From NCBI GenBank assembly GCA_014523685.1, contig JAATVT010000046.1, forward strand, positions 1-10,170: a stretch of DNA of 10,170 bases. The letters are read 5' to 3'. The notes under the pieces are model-generated. The model did not search any database. It had not been told where the DNA came from and saw nothing but the letters and a program-made list of their open reading frames with translations. Origin of the DNA: Nitrososphaerales archaeon TH5893 (GTDB lineage Archaea > Thermoproteota > Nitrososphaeria > Nitrososphaerales > Nitrososphaeraceae). Numbering within the stretch: position 1 is the stretch's first letter; every line of letters begins with the position of its first letter. Shown here one piece after another: positions 1-5,710 of this stretch. A program made the position numbers and the translations under genes.

Positions 1-183
1 TAACCACCAGTGAGCAGGAGTGAATGCACTGTCTCTAATTGCTGTTTGGTGCAAAGATCCATCAACGAAGTTGTCTACCTCGACTGATGCTGCGATTGAA
101 CCCAACATAATAACCATTATGTAAATCTTCTTTAGTCTCTGGATTTCGACTTCCTTTGGTATTAGTGCTGGTATTTGGGCCAT
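1..183 (-). CDS. amoC: Ammonia monooxygenase subunit C, 5' part (AmoC)
   Basis: AmoC is an integral membrane subunit of the copper ammonia monooxygenase, which oxidises ammonia to hydroxylamine at the cell membrane. Only the first 61 codons are present; the reading frame is open to the window edge. The translation begins MAQIPALIPKEVEIQRLKK, continues into a hydrophobic first membrane segment (about residues 20-34), and then reads VEVDNFVDGSLHQT and FTPAHWWL. I recognise this as the highly conserved N-terminus of archaeal AmoC. The ATG at 181-183 is the natural start because the family begins with MAQ at this point. The gene diverges from amoB across a 253-bp intergenic region. A TATA-like element 28-36 bp upstream implies a very short leader. 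Archaeal AOA often carry several amoC copies, so this need not be the only one. Confidence 0.95.
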   Translation of the reverse strand, partial: MAQIPALIPKEVEIQRLKKIYIMVIMLGSIAASVEVDNFVDGSLHQTAIRDSAFTPAHWWL

Positions 184-210
184 TACTCAACCCTAACTTC
201 GATTCTCTTG

Positions 211-219
211 TATATTAAC
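211..219 (-). promoter_or_regulatory. Probable TATA box of amoC
   Basis: On the minus strand this reads GTTAATATA, centred about 31 bp upstream of the amoC ATG. With the usual archaeal spacing of about 25 bp from TATA to transcription start, the mRNA would begin only a few bases before the start codon. Confidence 0.45.
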
Positions 220-261
220 TGAGCGTATTCTTTAGAAGAACTTTTTCTTATTTCTTGTCAA

Positions 262-273
262 ATTACATGTAAT
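262..273. promoter_or_regulatory. Perfect 12-bp palindrome in the amoC/amoB control region, candidate operator
   Basis: ATTACATGTAAT is a perfect dyad. It lies between the two divergent amo promoters, about 45-60 bp upstream of the amoC TATA element and about 120 bp upstream of the amoB one. A dimeric helix-turn-helix regulator such as an Lrp/AsnC-type protein could bind it. That role is inferred from symmetry and position only. Confidence 0.35.
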
Positions 274-341
274 CCATACCAAAATGCAGGCATTCCCAGG
301 GCATTTTTTATAATATCCACATCCTAGTAAATGCCTAGCCT

Positions 342-363
342 ATCTGCTCAGATAATCTGCTCA
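342..363. repeat. Direct repeat ATCTGCTCA upstream of amoB
   Basis: The 9-mer ATCTGCTCA occurs at 342-350 and again at 355-363, 13 bp from start to start. It ends about 30 bp upstream of the amoB TATA element, where archaeal activators often bind. A role as a regulator site is an inference. Confidence 0.4.
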
Positions 364-392
364 TCACAGTCATAGCCAGTGTCGTCTGTAGC

Positions 393-403
393 AAAATATA
401 TAT
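393..403 (+). promoter_or_regulatory. Probable TATA box of amoB
   Basis: AAAATATATAT is centred about 38 bp before the amoB ATG at 437, preceded by A residues that could serve as BRE. The predicted transcript would start near 424, giving a leader of roughly a dozen bases without a convincing Shine-Dalgarno sequence. Confidence 0.55.
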
Positions 404-436
404 CTTTGTTTGTTTAGGGATTTGTAGATACTATAT

Positions 437-1003
437 ATGGTTAAGAGCAAGATGTTGATAGTGACGACTCTTGCAGCGGTGACAATTCTTTCTGCAATTG
501 CTGCCTACATGCCAGTTATCCCTGAGGCTGATGCGCACGGTGTTCAGGCACAACTTCAAAGTAGATTCGTAAGAATCGAAGATGAAACCTGGTCTGCTCA
601 GACACTAAATACAGGAGACGAATTAACTGTGACGGGTACCCTACAGAGCTTGGTAAACAGACCCCTTAGAGCATGGTTATCTGTATTTAGCGAATCTACT
701 AATGCGGGCAACAGATGGGAGTTCATGTCAAGAGACCCACCAGGTAATGTGTTTGAAATCCCTCCACAAGGAACCGTACCTTATGAGCTGACTGTCAAGG
801 CACTCGAACCGGGAATATATCATGTTCATACCCAACTTAACGTAGCAAGTGTAGGTCCAGGTTTAGGTCCAGGTCAAACAGTTCAGGTAACAGGTCCAGC
901 AATACTAAAGCCCGTTCCTTGGGGCAACGTGATATACCAGGTCATCCTTATCGGTTCAGGCCTTGGAGTAACTTTTGCTACAAGACCGTGGCAAGTCATA
1001 TAG
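437..1003 (+). CDS. amoB: Ammonia monooxygenase subunit B (AmoB), archaeal short form
   Basis: AmoB carries the extracytoplasmic cupredoxin-like, copper-binding part of ammonia monooxygenase. The 188-residue product has a Sec-type signal (about residues 1-33: basic start, hydrophobic core, ending PEADA). Cleavage after Ala33 would leave His34 as the new N-terminus. This His and the HVH pair (His129, His131, in GIYHVHTQ) match the three histidines that bind copper in bacterial PmoB/AmoB. A single hydrophobic segment near the C-terminus (about 164-180) would anchor the protein, and the chain ends RPWQVI. Bacterial AmoB is about twice as long and has a second cupredoxin domain; its absence is normal for archaea, so this is not a truncation. 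The gene diverges from amoC, has its own TATA element, and is followed by a T-rich stretch. Confidence 0.97.
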   Translation: MVKSKMLIVTTLAAVTILSAIAAYMPVIPEADAHGVQAQLQSRFVRIEDETWSAQTLNTGDELTVTGTLQSLVNRPLRAWLSVFSESTNAGNRWEFMSRDPPGNVFEIPPQGTVPYELTVKALEPGIYHVHTQLNVASVGPGLGPGQTVQVTGPAILKPVPWGNVIYQVILIGSGLGVTFATRPWQVI

Positions 1004-1052
1004 GGAAATATAGGAAGAACACCAGGTACAAACCGTCAAAGCAAGACTCTAC

Positions 1053-1065
1053 TCTTTTTTTATTT
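1053..1065 (+). terminator. T-rich terminator after amoB
   Basis: A T7 run (1055-1061) followed by ATTT lies about 50 bp past the amoB stop. Archaeal transcription commonly ends at such T tracts without a hairpin. Confidence 0.45.
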
Positions 1066-1208
1066 GTTCTCCAATTCTGTATTTGTAAATCGTTCCTTAT
1101 CCTTTTAAATAAGCCAAGCGCTTTAATAAAACACTCGTAGTACAGCTGTTGAGATCCCTCTCATAAAGGTATATGGAAATAGCCATTCAAAACAAAATGG
1201 GAAAACTA

Positions 1209-1240
1209 GTAAAAAATAAACATGGGAAATGTTAAAAAGT
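1209..1240 (-). terminator. T-rich terminator after the 92-residue membrane protein gene
   Basis: Reading the minus strand just past the stop at 1259, the sequence contains T5 (complement of 1234-1238) and then TTTATTTTTT (complement of 1211-1220). This is a typical archaeal T-rich termination zone. Together with the plus-strand tract near 1055 it separates two convergent genes. The rest of the 255-bp gap (1004-1258) shows nothing else I can support. Confidence 0.4.
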
Positions 1241-1258
1241 GGTTCAGGTCGCGCCTAT

Positions 1259-1537
1259 CTACCAATGGTGTTTTTCGTCTGGTATTAGACCGATCTGCTC
1301 TCGTTCGAAGTATCTTTCCAGCTCCTGTGTCCATTTTTCTTTTGCGGAACCGCCACCAAGCCCCTTCCTTCTCAGCCAGAAGGCTATAACACTAAGCAGA
1401 AACACTGCGAACAGCATAGTTCCGAAAATATATACCATGACGTCGTAGAACAAAGGGTCGTAGGCAGGACCTATCTGTGCTATCAGATTTTTGAACGGCG
1501 TTATGACCATTGCCACAGCTCCTAGAATAGCATCCAT
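1259..1537 (-). CDS. Small single-span membrane protein beside amoB, candidate accessory AMO subunit (AmoY-like)
   Basis: The 92-residue protein has an amphipathic, fairly hydrophobic N-terminus (1-20), one clear membrane span (about 30-55, rich in V, F, L and I), then the basic stop-transfer cluster LRRKG and a charged, probably helical tail ending in DEKHHW. The basic cluster after the span predicts a cytoplasmic C-terminus. It has no catalytic motif. Established knowledge: archaeal AMO has extra small membrane subunits named AmoX, AmoY and AmoZ beyond A, B and C, and I recall AmoY and AmoZ being encoded side by side. This protein's size, topology and position between amoB and another small membrane protein fit AmoY best. 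AmoX, or an unrelated membrane protein, cannot be excluded. A TATA element just upstream gives it its own promoter, so it is not simply co-transcribed with amoB, which is convergent. Confidence 0.8.
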   Translation of the reverse strand: MDAILGAVAMVITPFKNLIAQIGPAYDPLFYDVMVYIFGTMLFAVFLLSVIAFWLRRKGLGGGSAKEKWTQELERYFEREQIGLIPDEKHHW

Positions 1538-1565
1538 TATTATATTAGGTCAGATTAAATCTATG

Positions 1566-1575
1566 ATATATACAT
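1566..1575 (-). promoter_or_regulatory. Probable TATA box of the 92-residue membrane protein gene
   Basis: The minus strand reads ATGTATATAT, centred about 32 bp upstream of the ATG at 1537. This spacing predicts a leader of only a few bases. The rest of the 261-bp gap (1538-1798) holds only short repeats (ATGAATAT twice, 1671-1689) and the terminator of the next gene; I see no RNA gene in it. Confidence 0.5.
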
Positions 1576-1749
1576 TTTGGTTGTTATTGGAATTCAACCT
1601 CAAGCTGAATCAATATGCCTTAACTCAAAACGGCCATTTGAGATCCGGGAAACGGAAAGAAACCTATCAAATGAATATGTAATGAATATCAAGTCCCCCC
1701 GTGTAATTTCGTAAATGCGATAGTGTATTGAATGTTAGAATGTTATTGT

Positions 1750-1782
1750 AAAAAATATACTTAAAGTATAAAAAACAAAAAA
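1750..1782 (-). terminator. Strong T-rich terminator with a palindrome after the 108-residue membrane protein gene
   Basis: Past the stop at 1799 the minus strand carries two T6 runs (complements of 1777-1782 and 1770-1775), then a palindrome with 7-bp arms and a 1-bp centre (TATACTT/AAGTATA, 1756-1770), then another T6 run (1750-1755). Three T6 tracts in 33 bp should end transcription efficiently, so the 108-residue gene is probably monocistronic. Confidence 0.6.
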
Positions 1783-1798
1783 GTAGTGAAGTAATTGT

Positions 1799-2125
1799 TT
1801 AGGCTGTTGCTTTTCTCGCAGTTCTACTTCTGTAAAAGAACGCTCCTGCTACTGCTCCAAATATAACTACCATGATAGCAATAAAAATTACAGTCTGATC
1901 AATATTGGTTCCTAACATTGGTGTACCGGATCCATAGGCTCCGGCTTGCTTTGCGTTAGATATTTTTTCCTTCGCTAAATTTAATTGCTCTTCGATGCTG
2001 CCGGGTGTAGTATCGCCCGCGCCGCCATACTGTGCTGAAGCAAATTGCAGTATTGATGGTAGTATAAGTGAAGAGCCTGCAAAAATGACTATTGTCGATA
2101 GAGCCATCATACTTGGCTTTTCCAT
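1799..2125 (-). CDS. Small secreted, membrane-anchored protein near amoB, candidate accessory AMO subunit (AmoZ-like)
   Basis: The 108-residue protein starts with a signal peptide (hydrophobic 7-25, likely cleavage after FASA at residue 31, leaving QYGG). A short, polar extracytoplasmic region with a helical stretch (about 43-60) follows, then one membrane span (about 77-97) and a basic tail with YRSRTARK. So it should sit as an outside-in single-span protein of about 77 residues after processing. No enzyme motif is visible. Established knowledge: archaeal AMO includes small subunits AmoX, AmoY and AmoZ; a cleaved signal plus a single span, next to another small membrane gene in the amo neighbourhood, fits AmoZ best by my recollection. 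The assignment between AmoY and AmoZ is tentative. The TATA element lies 28 bp from the ATG, so the mRNA is probably leaderless. It diverges from rps15. Confidence 0.8.
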   Translation of the reverse strand: MEKPSMMALSTIVIFAGSSLILPSILQFASAQYGGAGDTTPGSIEEQLNLAKEKISNAKQAGAYGSGTPMLGTNIDQTVIFIAIMVVIFGAVAGAFFYRSRTARKATA

Positions 2126-2148
2126 ACTGATAACTGATCTTGGATTCG

Positions 2149-2157
2149 ATTATTTAA
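2149..2157 (-). promoter_or_regulatory. Probable TATA box of the 108-residue membrane protein gene
   Basis: The minus strand reads TTAAATAAT, centred 28 bp from the first base of the ATG at 2125. This is the spacing expected if transcription starts at or next to the start codon (leaderless mRNA), which supports that ATG over the internal Met codons 6 and 7. Confidence 0.5.
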
Positions 2158-2195
2158 CTTTTATGTAATTTATTTCTGAGAGGCTAAGTAAGATT

Positions 2196-2209
2196 TAAGA
2201 TATATATCT
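2196..2209 (+). promoter_or_regulatory. Probable TATA box of the rps15 operon
   Basis: The segment contains the perfect dyad AGATATATATCT (2198-2209), centred about 30 bp before the rps15 ATG. It is the only obvious promoter for the four-gene operon that follows. The implied leader is about five bases. Confidence 0.55.
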
Positions 2210-2233
2210 AGTCACGATTATAAAGATAAAGAA

Positions 2234-2683
2234 ATGGCAAGAATGCACGCTCACACACGCGGAAAATCACATTCATCTCGACCCGCTTCACCCAGTTCGC
2301 CCACATGGCTAAAAATGACATCTGCCGAAGTTTCGTCCCTAGTGATATCATTATCAAAAGAGGGCTTGTCTACAAGCGAGATTGGTCTTAATCTCAGGGA
2401 CTACCATGCTATACCTCTGGTTAAACCTATCACAGGTAAAACAATTACGCAGATGCTTTCAGAAGGCGATGTGAAAAAAGAGCTGCCCGAGGACTTGGAG
2501 CATCTTGTGCAAAAGGCAATTGGACTCCAAAAACATCTAAAAAATCACAATACCGACCACAGAAATATTCGTTCATTGGAATTAATAGAAGCAAAGATCC
2601 ACAGACTTTCGAAATATTATAAGCGAACTGGTAGGCTTGCCAGAAACTGGAAATACTCAGCCGTGATTGCTCAGTTGGAATAA
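2234..2683 (+). CDS. rps15: 30S ribosomal protein S15 (archaeal/eukaryotic S13-like type)
   Basis: S15 binds the central domain of 16S rRNA and is an early assembly protein of the small subunit. The 149-residue length matches the archaeal form, which has an extra N-terminal part compared with the roughly 90-residue bacterial protein. Visible family signs are the start MARMHAHTRGKS, the TWLKMTSAEV segment (24-33), GLSTSEIGLNLRDYHAIP (44-61), and the C-terminal RNA-binding helices containing HNTDHRNIRSLELIEAKI (105-122) and the basic HRLSKYYKRTGRL (123-135). It is first in an operon, with the recJ-like gene only 6 bp downstream. The ATG is supported by the TATA element about 30 bp upstream; no clear ribosome binding site is seen, as expected for a near-leaderless transcript. 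Confidence 0.96.
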   Translation: MARMHAHTRGKSHSSRPASPSSPTWLKMTSAEVSSLVISLSKEGLSTSEIGLNLRDYHAIPLVKPITGKTITQMLSEGDVKKELPEDLEHLVQKAIGLQKHLKNHNTDHRNIRSLELIEAKIHRLSKYYKRTGRLARNWKYSAVIAQLE

Positions 2684-2689
2684 GATAAC

Positions 2690-4153
2690 ATGGGAAGGCA
2701 GGAACTTTACCAGCCTTTAAAACTTCTTTGTGAAAGAATTAGTACGTTAATTGAGACAGGAAAGGAGATTTCGATTATTGCATGCCTTGATCCAGACGGA
2801 ATGGCTTCTGGCAGTATTGCCTTAATGGCGTTGTCACGATTGGGAGCCCGATGTACTCTCAGAATGGTACCATCTCTCGACTCGGAAATGATTCAGGAAA
2901 TAAGGTCTGAAGGGCGTGACTTCTACATGCTTCTTGGGCTAGGAAGCGAAATGGCTGGTGTATTATATCGTTGGTTGGGTGAAAATTGGGTAGTAATTGA
3001 TCATGTAGAATTCATAGATGAAAATACGAATCGAGACTATGACAGTCAAATAATTAATGCATGGAAATATGGTCTTGATGGTGAGAGAGAGATATCAGCC
3101 GGCGGTTTGTCTTATATCCTTGCAACCATGTTAGATAAGAGAAATCAGGACCTTTCCTCAATTGCAGTGATCGCTGCGCTAGGAGATAGACAAGATTTAG
3201 GAGATAGGAAAGCGTTCGTAGGAATGAATCAAGAGATTTTGAAGACGGCACAGTCGCTTCGCCTGATTGACGCGGAACTTGATCTCTTGATATGTACTCG
3301 TGAAACGATCCCCCTGCATGAATCACTTGCACGTACTTCGTATCCGTATATCCACGGACTCACTTGGAATGTACAGAATGCTTACTCAATAATCAAGAGT
3401 ACAGGAATAAAGATGGAAGTTAACGGCTTATGGAGGGTTCTATCAGATTTTACTCCTGAGGAGAAGAATATTGTTCGCGATGCAATTGCAAAATTTATAA
3501 TTACATCTTCTGACAGTAAATCCATAGGAATAGCAGATAATCTTCTAGGATACAGTTACAGGCTTTCGAAGGAAGATAATCGAAGCATCTTAAGAGACGC
3601 ACGAGATTTTGCTACCCTCCTTGAGGCTTGTGGACGGATCGGAAAAGCAGGATTAGGAGTGGCATTATGCATGGGAGACCGAGGTAAGATATTAACAGAA
3701 GCTGAACAGATAGTCGAGAACTATTCTGCAACTTTGAAGAGCTCTATTTCTGCAATTTTTAATGAGAAGTGGCGATATCTTGATGATGGTATAAACACTG
3801 TCTTTGTAAATGGGGAAGGTCTTTTAACAGAAGGGATGCTTGAAACGGTATCAACTGTCCTATCTGGATCGCCATCACTATTCGGAAGGTTACTTTTCGT
3901 CAGAGCCTTGAGTCAAGCAGATCGAGGGGATAACTATAGGTTTTCTGCTAGAAAATGCACGGGGAGCAAGTCTCAGTTAAATGTGGGTGTTTTGATGAAC
4001 GAATGTTCAAATTTAGTAGGAGGAAACGGAGGGGGAAATGACAGTAAGGCGGTATGTATCATCCCATCATCTAAATTGGAGATCTTTTTGTCCAAGGTAA
4101 GGAGTGTGATATCAAATGGTAAGTTTGCGGAATCCTCTACCTCAACCAGTTGA
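2690..4153 (+). CDS. RecJ-like DHH-family protein (archaeal GAN/Cdc45-like), probably catalytically degenerate
   Basis: This 487-residue protein belongs to the archaeal RecJ group, whose members are either single-strand exonucleases or, like eukaryotic Cdc45, non-catalytic partners of GINS and MCM in the replicative helicase. Matching blocks in order: motif I (ACLDPDGMASGS, 31-42), motif II area (MLLGLGSEM, 80-88), DHH motif as IDHVE (103-107), motif IV (AALGDRQDL, 162-170), the archaeal segment YPYIHGLTW (218-226), and the C-terminal block ACGRIGKAGLGVALCMGD. Compared with active RecJ, the first His of HxDxD is Cys32, the motif II Asp appears to be Gly83, and the second His of DHH is Val106. 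Asp34, Asp36, Asp104, His105 and Asp166 remain. Loss of several metal ligands favours a structural Cdc45-like role. It sits 6 bp after rps15, a pairing I recall from other archaea, and overlaps pcc1 by 38 bp. Confidence 0.88.
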   Translation: MGRQELYQPLKLLCERISTLIETGKEISIIACLDPDGMASGSIALMALSRLGARCTLRMVPSLDSEMIQEIRSEGRDFYMLLGLGSEMAGVLYRWLGENWVVIDHVEFIDENTNRDYDSQIINAWKYGLDGEREISAGGLSYILATMLDKRNQDLSSIAVIAALGDRQDLGDRKAFVGMNQEILKTAQSLRLIDAELDLLICTRETIPLHESLARTSYPYIHGLTWNVQNAYSIIKSTGIKMEVNGLWRVLSDFTPEEKNIVRDAIAKFIITSSDSKSIGIADNLLGYSYRLSKEDNRSILRDARDFATLLEACGRIGKAGLGVALCMGDRGKILTEAEQIVENYSATLKSSISAIFNEKWRYLDDGINTVFVNGEGLLTEGMLETVSTVLSGSPSLFGRLLFVRALSQADRGDNYRFSARKCTGSKSQLNVGVLMNECSNLVGGNGGGNDSKAVCIIPSSKLEIFLSKVRSVISNGKFAESSTSTS

Positions 4154-4391
4154 GGTTAAGGTCCATATTGAGATAAGACTTTCGGGAAAATCGGAGTTAC
4201 GGGCGATCATGAGTGCCTTAACACCTGACAATGTCAACTTCCCAAAAGGGCTGTCCATGAAAATGTCTTCACGAGACAATATTTTAGTACTTGAATTTCT
4301 AAGTAAGAAAGGCATCAACACACTCTTGAATACAATAGACGAAGTATTGGAGCACATATCAATTGCAAGAAAAGTGATCGATAATGCTTGA
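4116..4391 (+). CDS. pcc1: KEOPS complex subunit Pcc1
   Basis: Pcc1 is the small dimer-forming subunit of KEOPS (with Kae1, Bud32 and Cgi121), which adds the threonylcarbamoyl group of t6A at position 37 of ANN-decoding tRNAs. The 91-residue product has the Pcc1 fold pattern: strand VEVKVHIEIRL (12-22), a helix with SELRAIMSAL (26-35), strand region GLSMKMSSRDNILVLEF (45-61), and a final helix (about 64-88) with INTLLNTIDEVLEHI. The ATG at 4116 lies inside the end of the recJ-like gene (38-bp overlap). A GGAG at 4101-4104, 11 bases before it, supports this start, though the conserved domain begins only around residue 12 and a slightly later start is possible. Its stop overlaps the serS start by 8 bp, suggesting translational coupling. 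Identification rests on pattern and context, since Pcc1 is short and weakly conserved. Confidence 0.82.
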   Translation: MVSLRNPLPQPVEVKVHIEIRLSGKSELRAIMSALTPDNVNFPKGLSMKMSSRDNILVLEFLSKKGINTLLNTIDEVLEHISIARKVIDNA

Positions 4392-5673
4392 TTCAAAGTT
4401 ACTGAGAGAGAACCCGAATATTATTGAGAGTATGCTGAATAGACGTGGTGTGAATTTTCCACTGGGTGAACTTATTAGCTTGGATAAGAAGCGTCGTCAA
4501 CTGATAATCGAGCTACAGGATTGTAAACATAGGAAAAATGTACTGGCTCAATCAATAGCCCAGAAGAAAAAAGAAGCAAAAAATAGTGATGCAATTTATA
4601 ATGAAATAAATGAAATGAAGAAACTAGGTACCAAGATATTGCAGCTGGAGAAAGAACAGAATGAGACTCAAACAAAGTATCAAGACCTTATGATGTCTAT
4701 TCCTAACATCCTCCACGATTCTGTTCCAGTGGGAAGAAGCGAAAATGAAAATGTTGTCATTAGGGAGTACGGGGGTAGAAATGCAAAAACAATCGTAGCC
4801 CCAAGGGACCATATTGATATTGCTACATCACTTGATTTAATAGATCTTGAAAGGGCTGCAAAGATTTCTGGTGCAAGATTTTATTTTCTAAAAAATCAGC
4901 TCGTGAAGTTGAATCAGGCTCTCTTGAATTTCGGGTTAGATTATTTGTCCAATAGCGGATATGTACTCACACATCCACCATATATGATCAGAAGAGAGGC
5001 TATGGAAGGTGCCGTAATTTTAGGCGATTTTGAACAGGTAATCTATAAGATCGATGGAGAGGATCTTTATTTGATAGGAACCTCTGAACATGCAGTGGTC
5101 TCAATGCACATGGATGAAATCTTGGAGGGCAAAAATCTACCTCTGAGGTATTCCTGTGTGAGTCCTTGCTTTCGAAAAGAGGCAGGTGCACATGGTAGAG
5201 ATATGAAGGGTATCTTCAGAGTCCATCAGTTCGAAAAAGTCGAGCAAGTGATATTTTCTCGTCCAGAAGATTCTTGGAAAGAGCATGAGAAAATGCTAGA
5301 ATTAACAGAGAAATTCTATGAAAAACTGGGCCTGCCATTTCGAACTATTTTACTTTGTTCAGCAGACGTAGGTAAGGTTTCAGCTAAGACCTTCGATATA
5401 GAAGCTTGGTTTCCAGGACAAAACAATTATCGAGAGCTAGTTTCCTGCTCCAATTGTCTGGATTACCAGGCACGCAGACTTAGGACAAGATTCAGAGACA
5501 GTGTAAGGGATGAGTCTAGATTTGTACATACGCTGAATAGTACGCTGGTAGCAACAGAAAGGACGATGGTTTCCATAATTGAAAACTACCAAACCGATGC
5601 TGGATCTATAGAAGTTCCTGAAATTTTACAAAAATACATGGGTGATATTAAGGAAATAAAATTAAATCACTAA
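4384..5673 (+). CDS. serS: Seryl-tRNA synthetase, standard (bacterial/eukaryotic-like) type
   Basis: SerRS attaches serine to tRNA-Ser (and to tRNA-Sec where present) in the cytoplasm. The 429-residue length is typical of the common SerRS type, unlike the rare zinc-dependent methanogen form. The N-terminus MLDSKLLRENP is a family hallmark. It is followed by the long antiparallel coiled coil that grips the tRNA variable arm (about 27-105). The class II core shows GTSEHA (232-237, serine recognition), motif 2 with FRKEAGAHGRDMKGIFR (263-279) and HQFEKVEQ (281-288), then KTFDIEAWFPGQNNYRE (335-351). Motif 3 is TLVATERTMVSIIENYQ (387-403), with VPEILQKYM (411-419) near the end. All key residues look intact. 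It is the last gene of the rps15 operon and overlaps pcc1 by 8 bp. A weak T5 tract at 5696-5700 follows the stop. Confidence 0.97.
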   Translation: MLDSKLLRENPNIIESMLNRRGVNFPLGELISLDKKRRQLIIELQDCKHRKNVLAQSIAQKKKEAKNSDAIYNEINEMKKLGTKILQLEKEQNETQTKYQDLMMSIPNILHDSVPVGRSENENVVIREYGGRNAKTIVAPRDHIDIATSLDLIDLERAAKISGARFYFLKNQLVKLNQALLNFGLDYLSNSGYVLTHPPYMIRREAMEGAVILGDFEQVIYKIDGEDLYLIGTSEHAVVSMHMDEILEGKNLPLRYSCVSPCFRKEAGAHGRDMKGIFRVHQFEKVEQVIFSRPEDSWKEHEKMLELTEKFYEKLGLPFRTILLCSADVGKVSAKTFDIEAWFPGQNNYRELVSCSNCLDYQARRLRTRFRDSVRDESRFVHTLNSTLVATERTMVSIIENYQTDAGSIEVPEILQKYMGDIKEIKLNH

Positions 5674-5710
5674 AAATTTCAACCTGACAATAGAATTTTT
5701 GATAGCATTT

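Noticed and set aside
437..1003. AmoB as a truncated gene because it is half the bacterial length
   Set aside because: Archaeal AmoB is normally about 190 residues with one cupredoxin domain and one anchor; the signal, the three copper histidines and the C-terminus are all present.
919..1140. 73-codon plus-strand frame running from amoB into the gap
   Set aside because: It overlaps amoB out of frame and continues through the T-rich terminator; the composition is not protein-like and no start signal is visible.
1491..1682. 63-codon plus-strand frame antisense to the 92-residue membrane gene
   Set aside because: Half of it is antisense to a well-supported gene and the remainder lies in AT-rich promoter DNA; no recognisable protein features.
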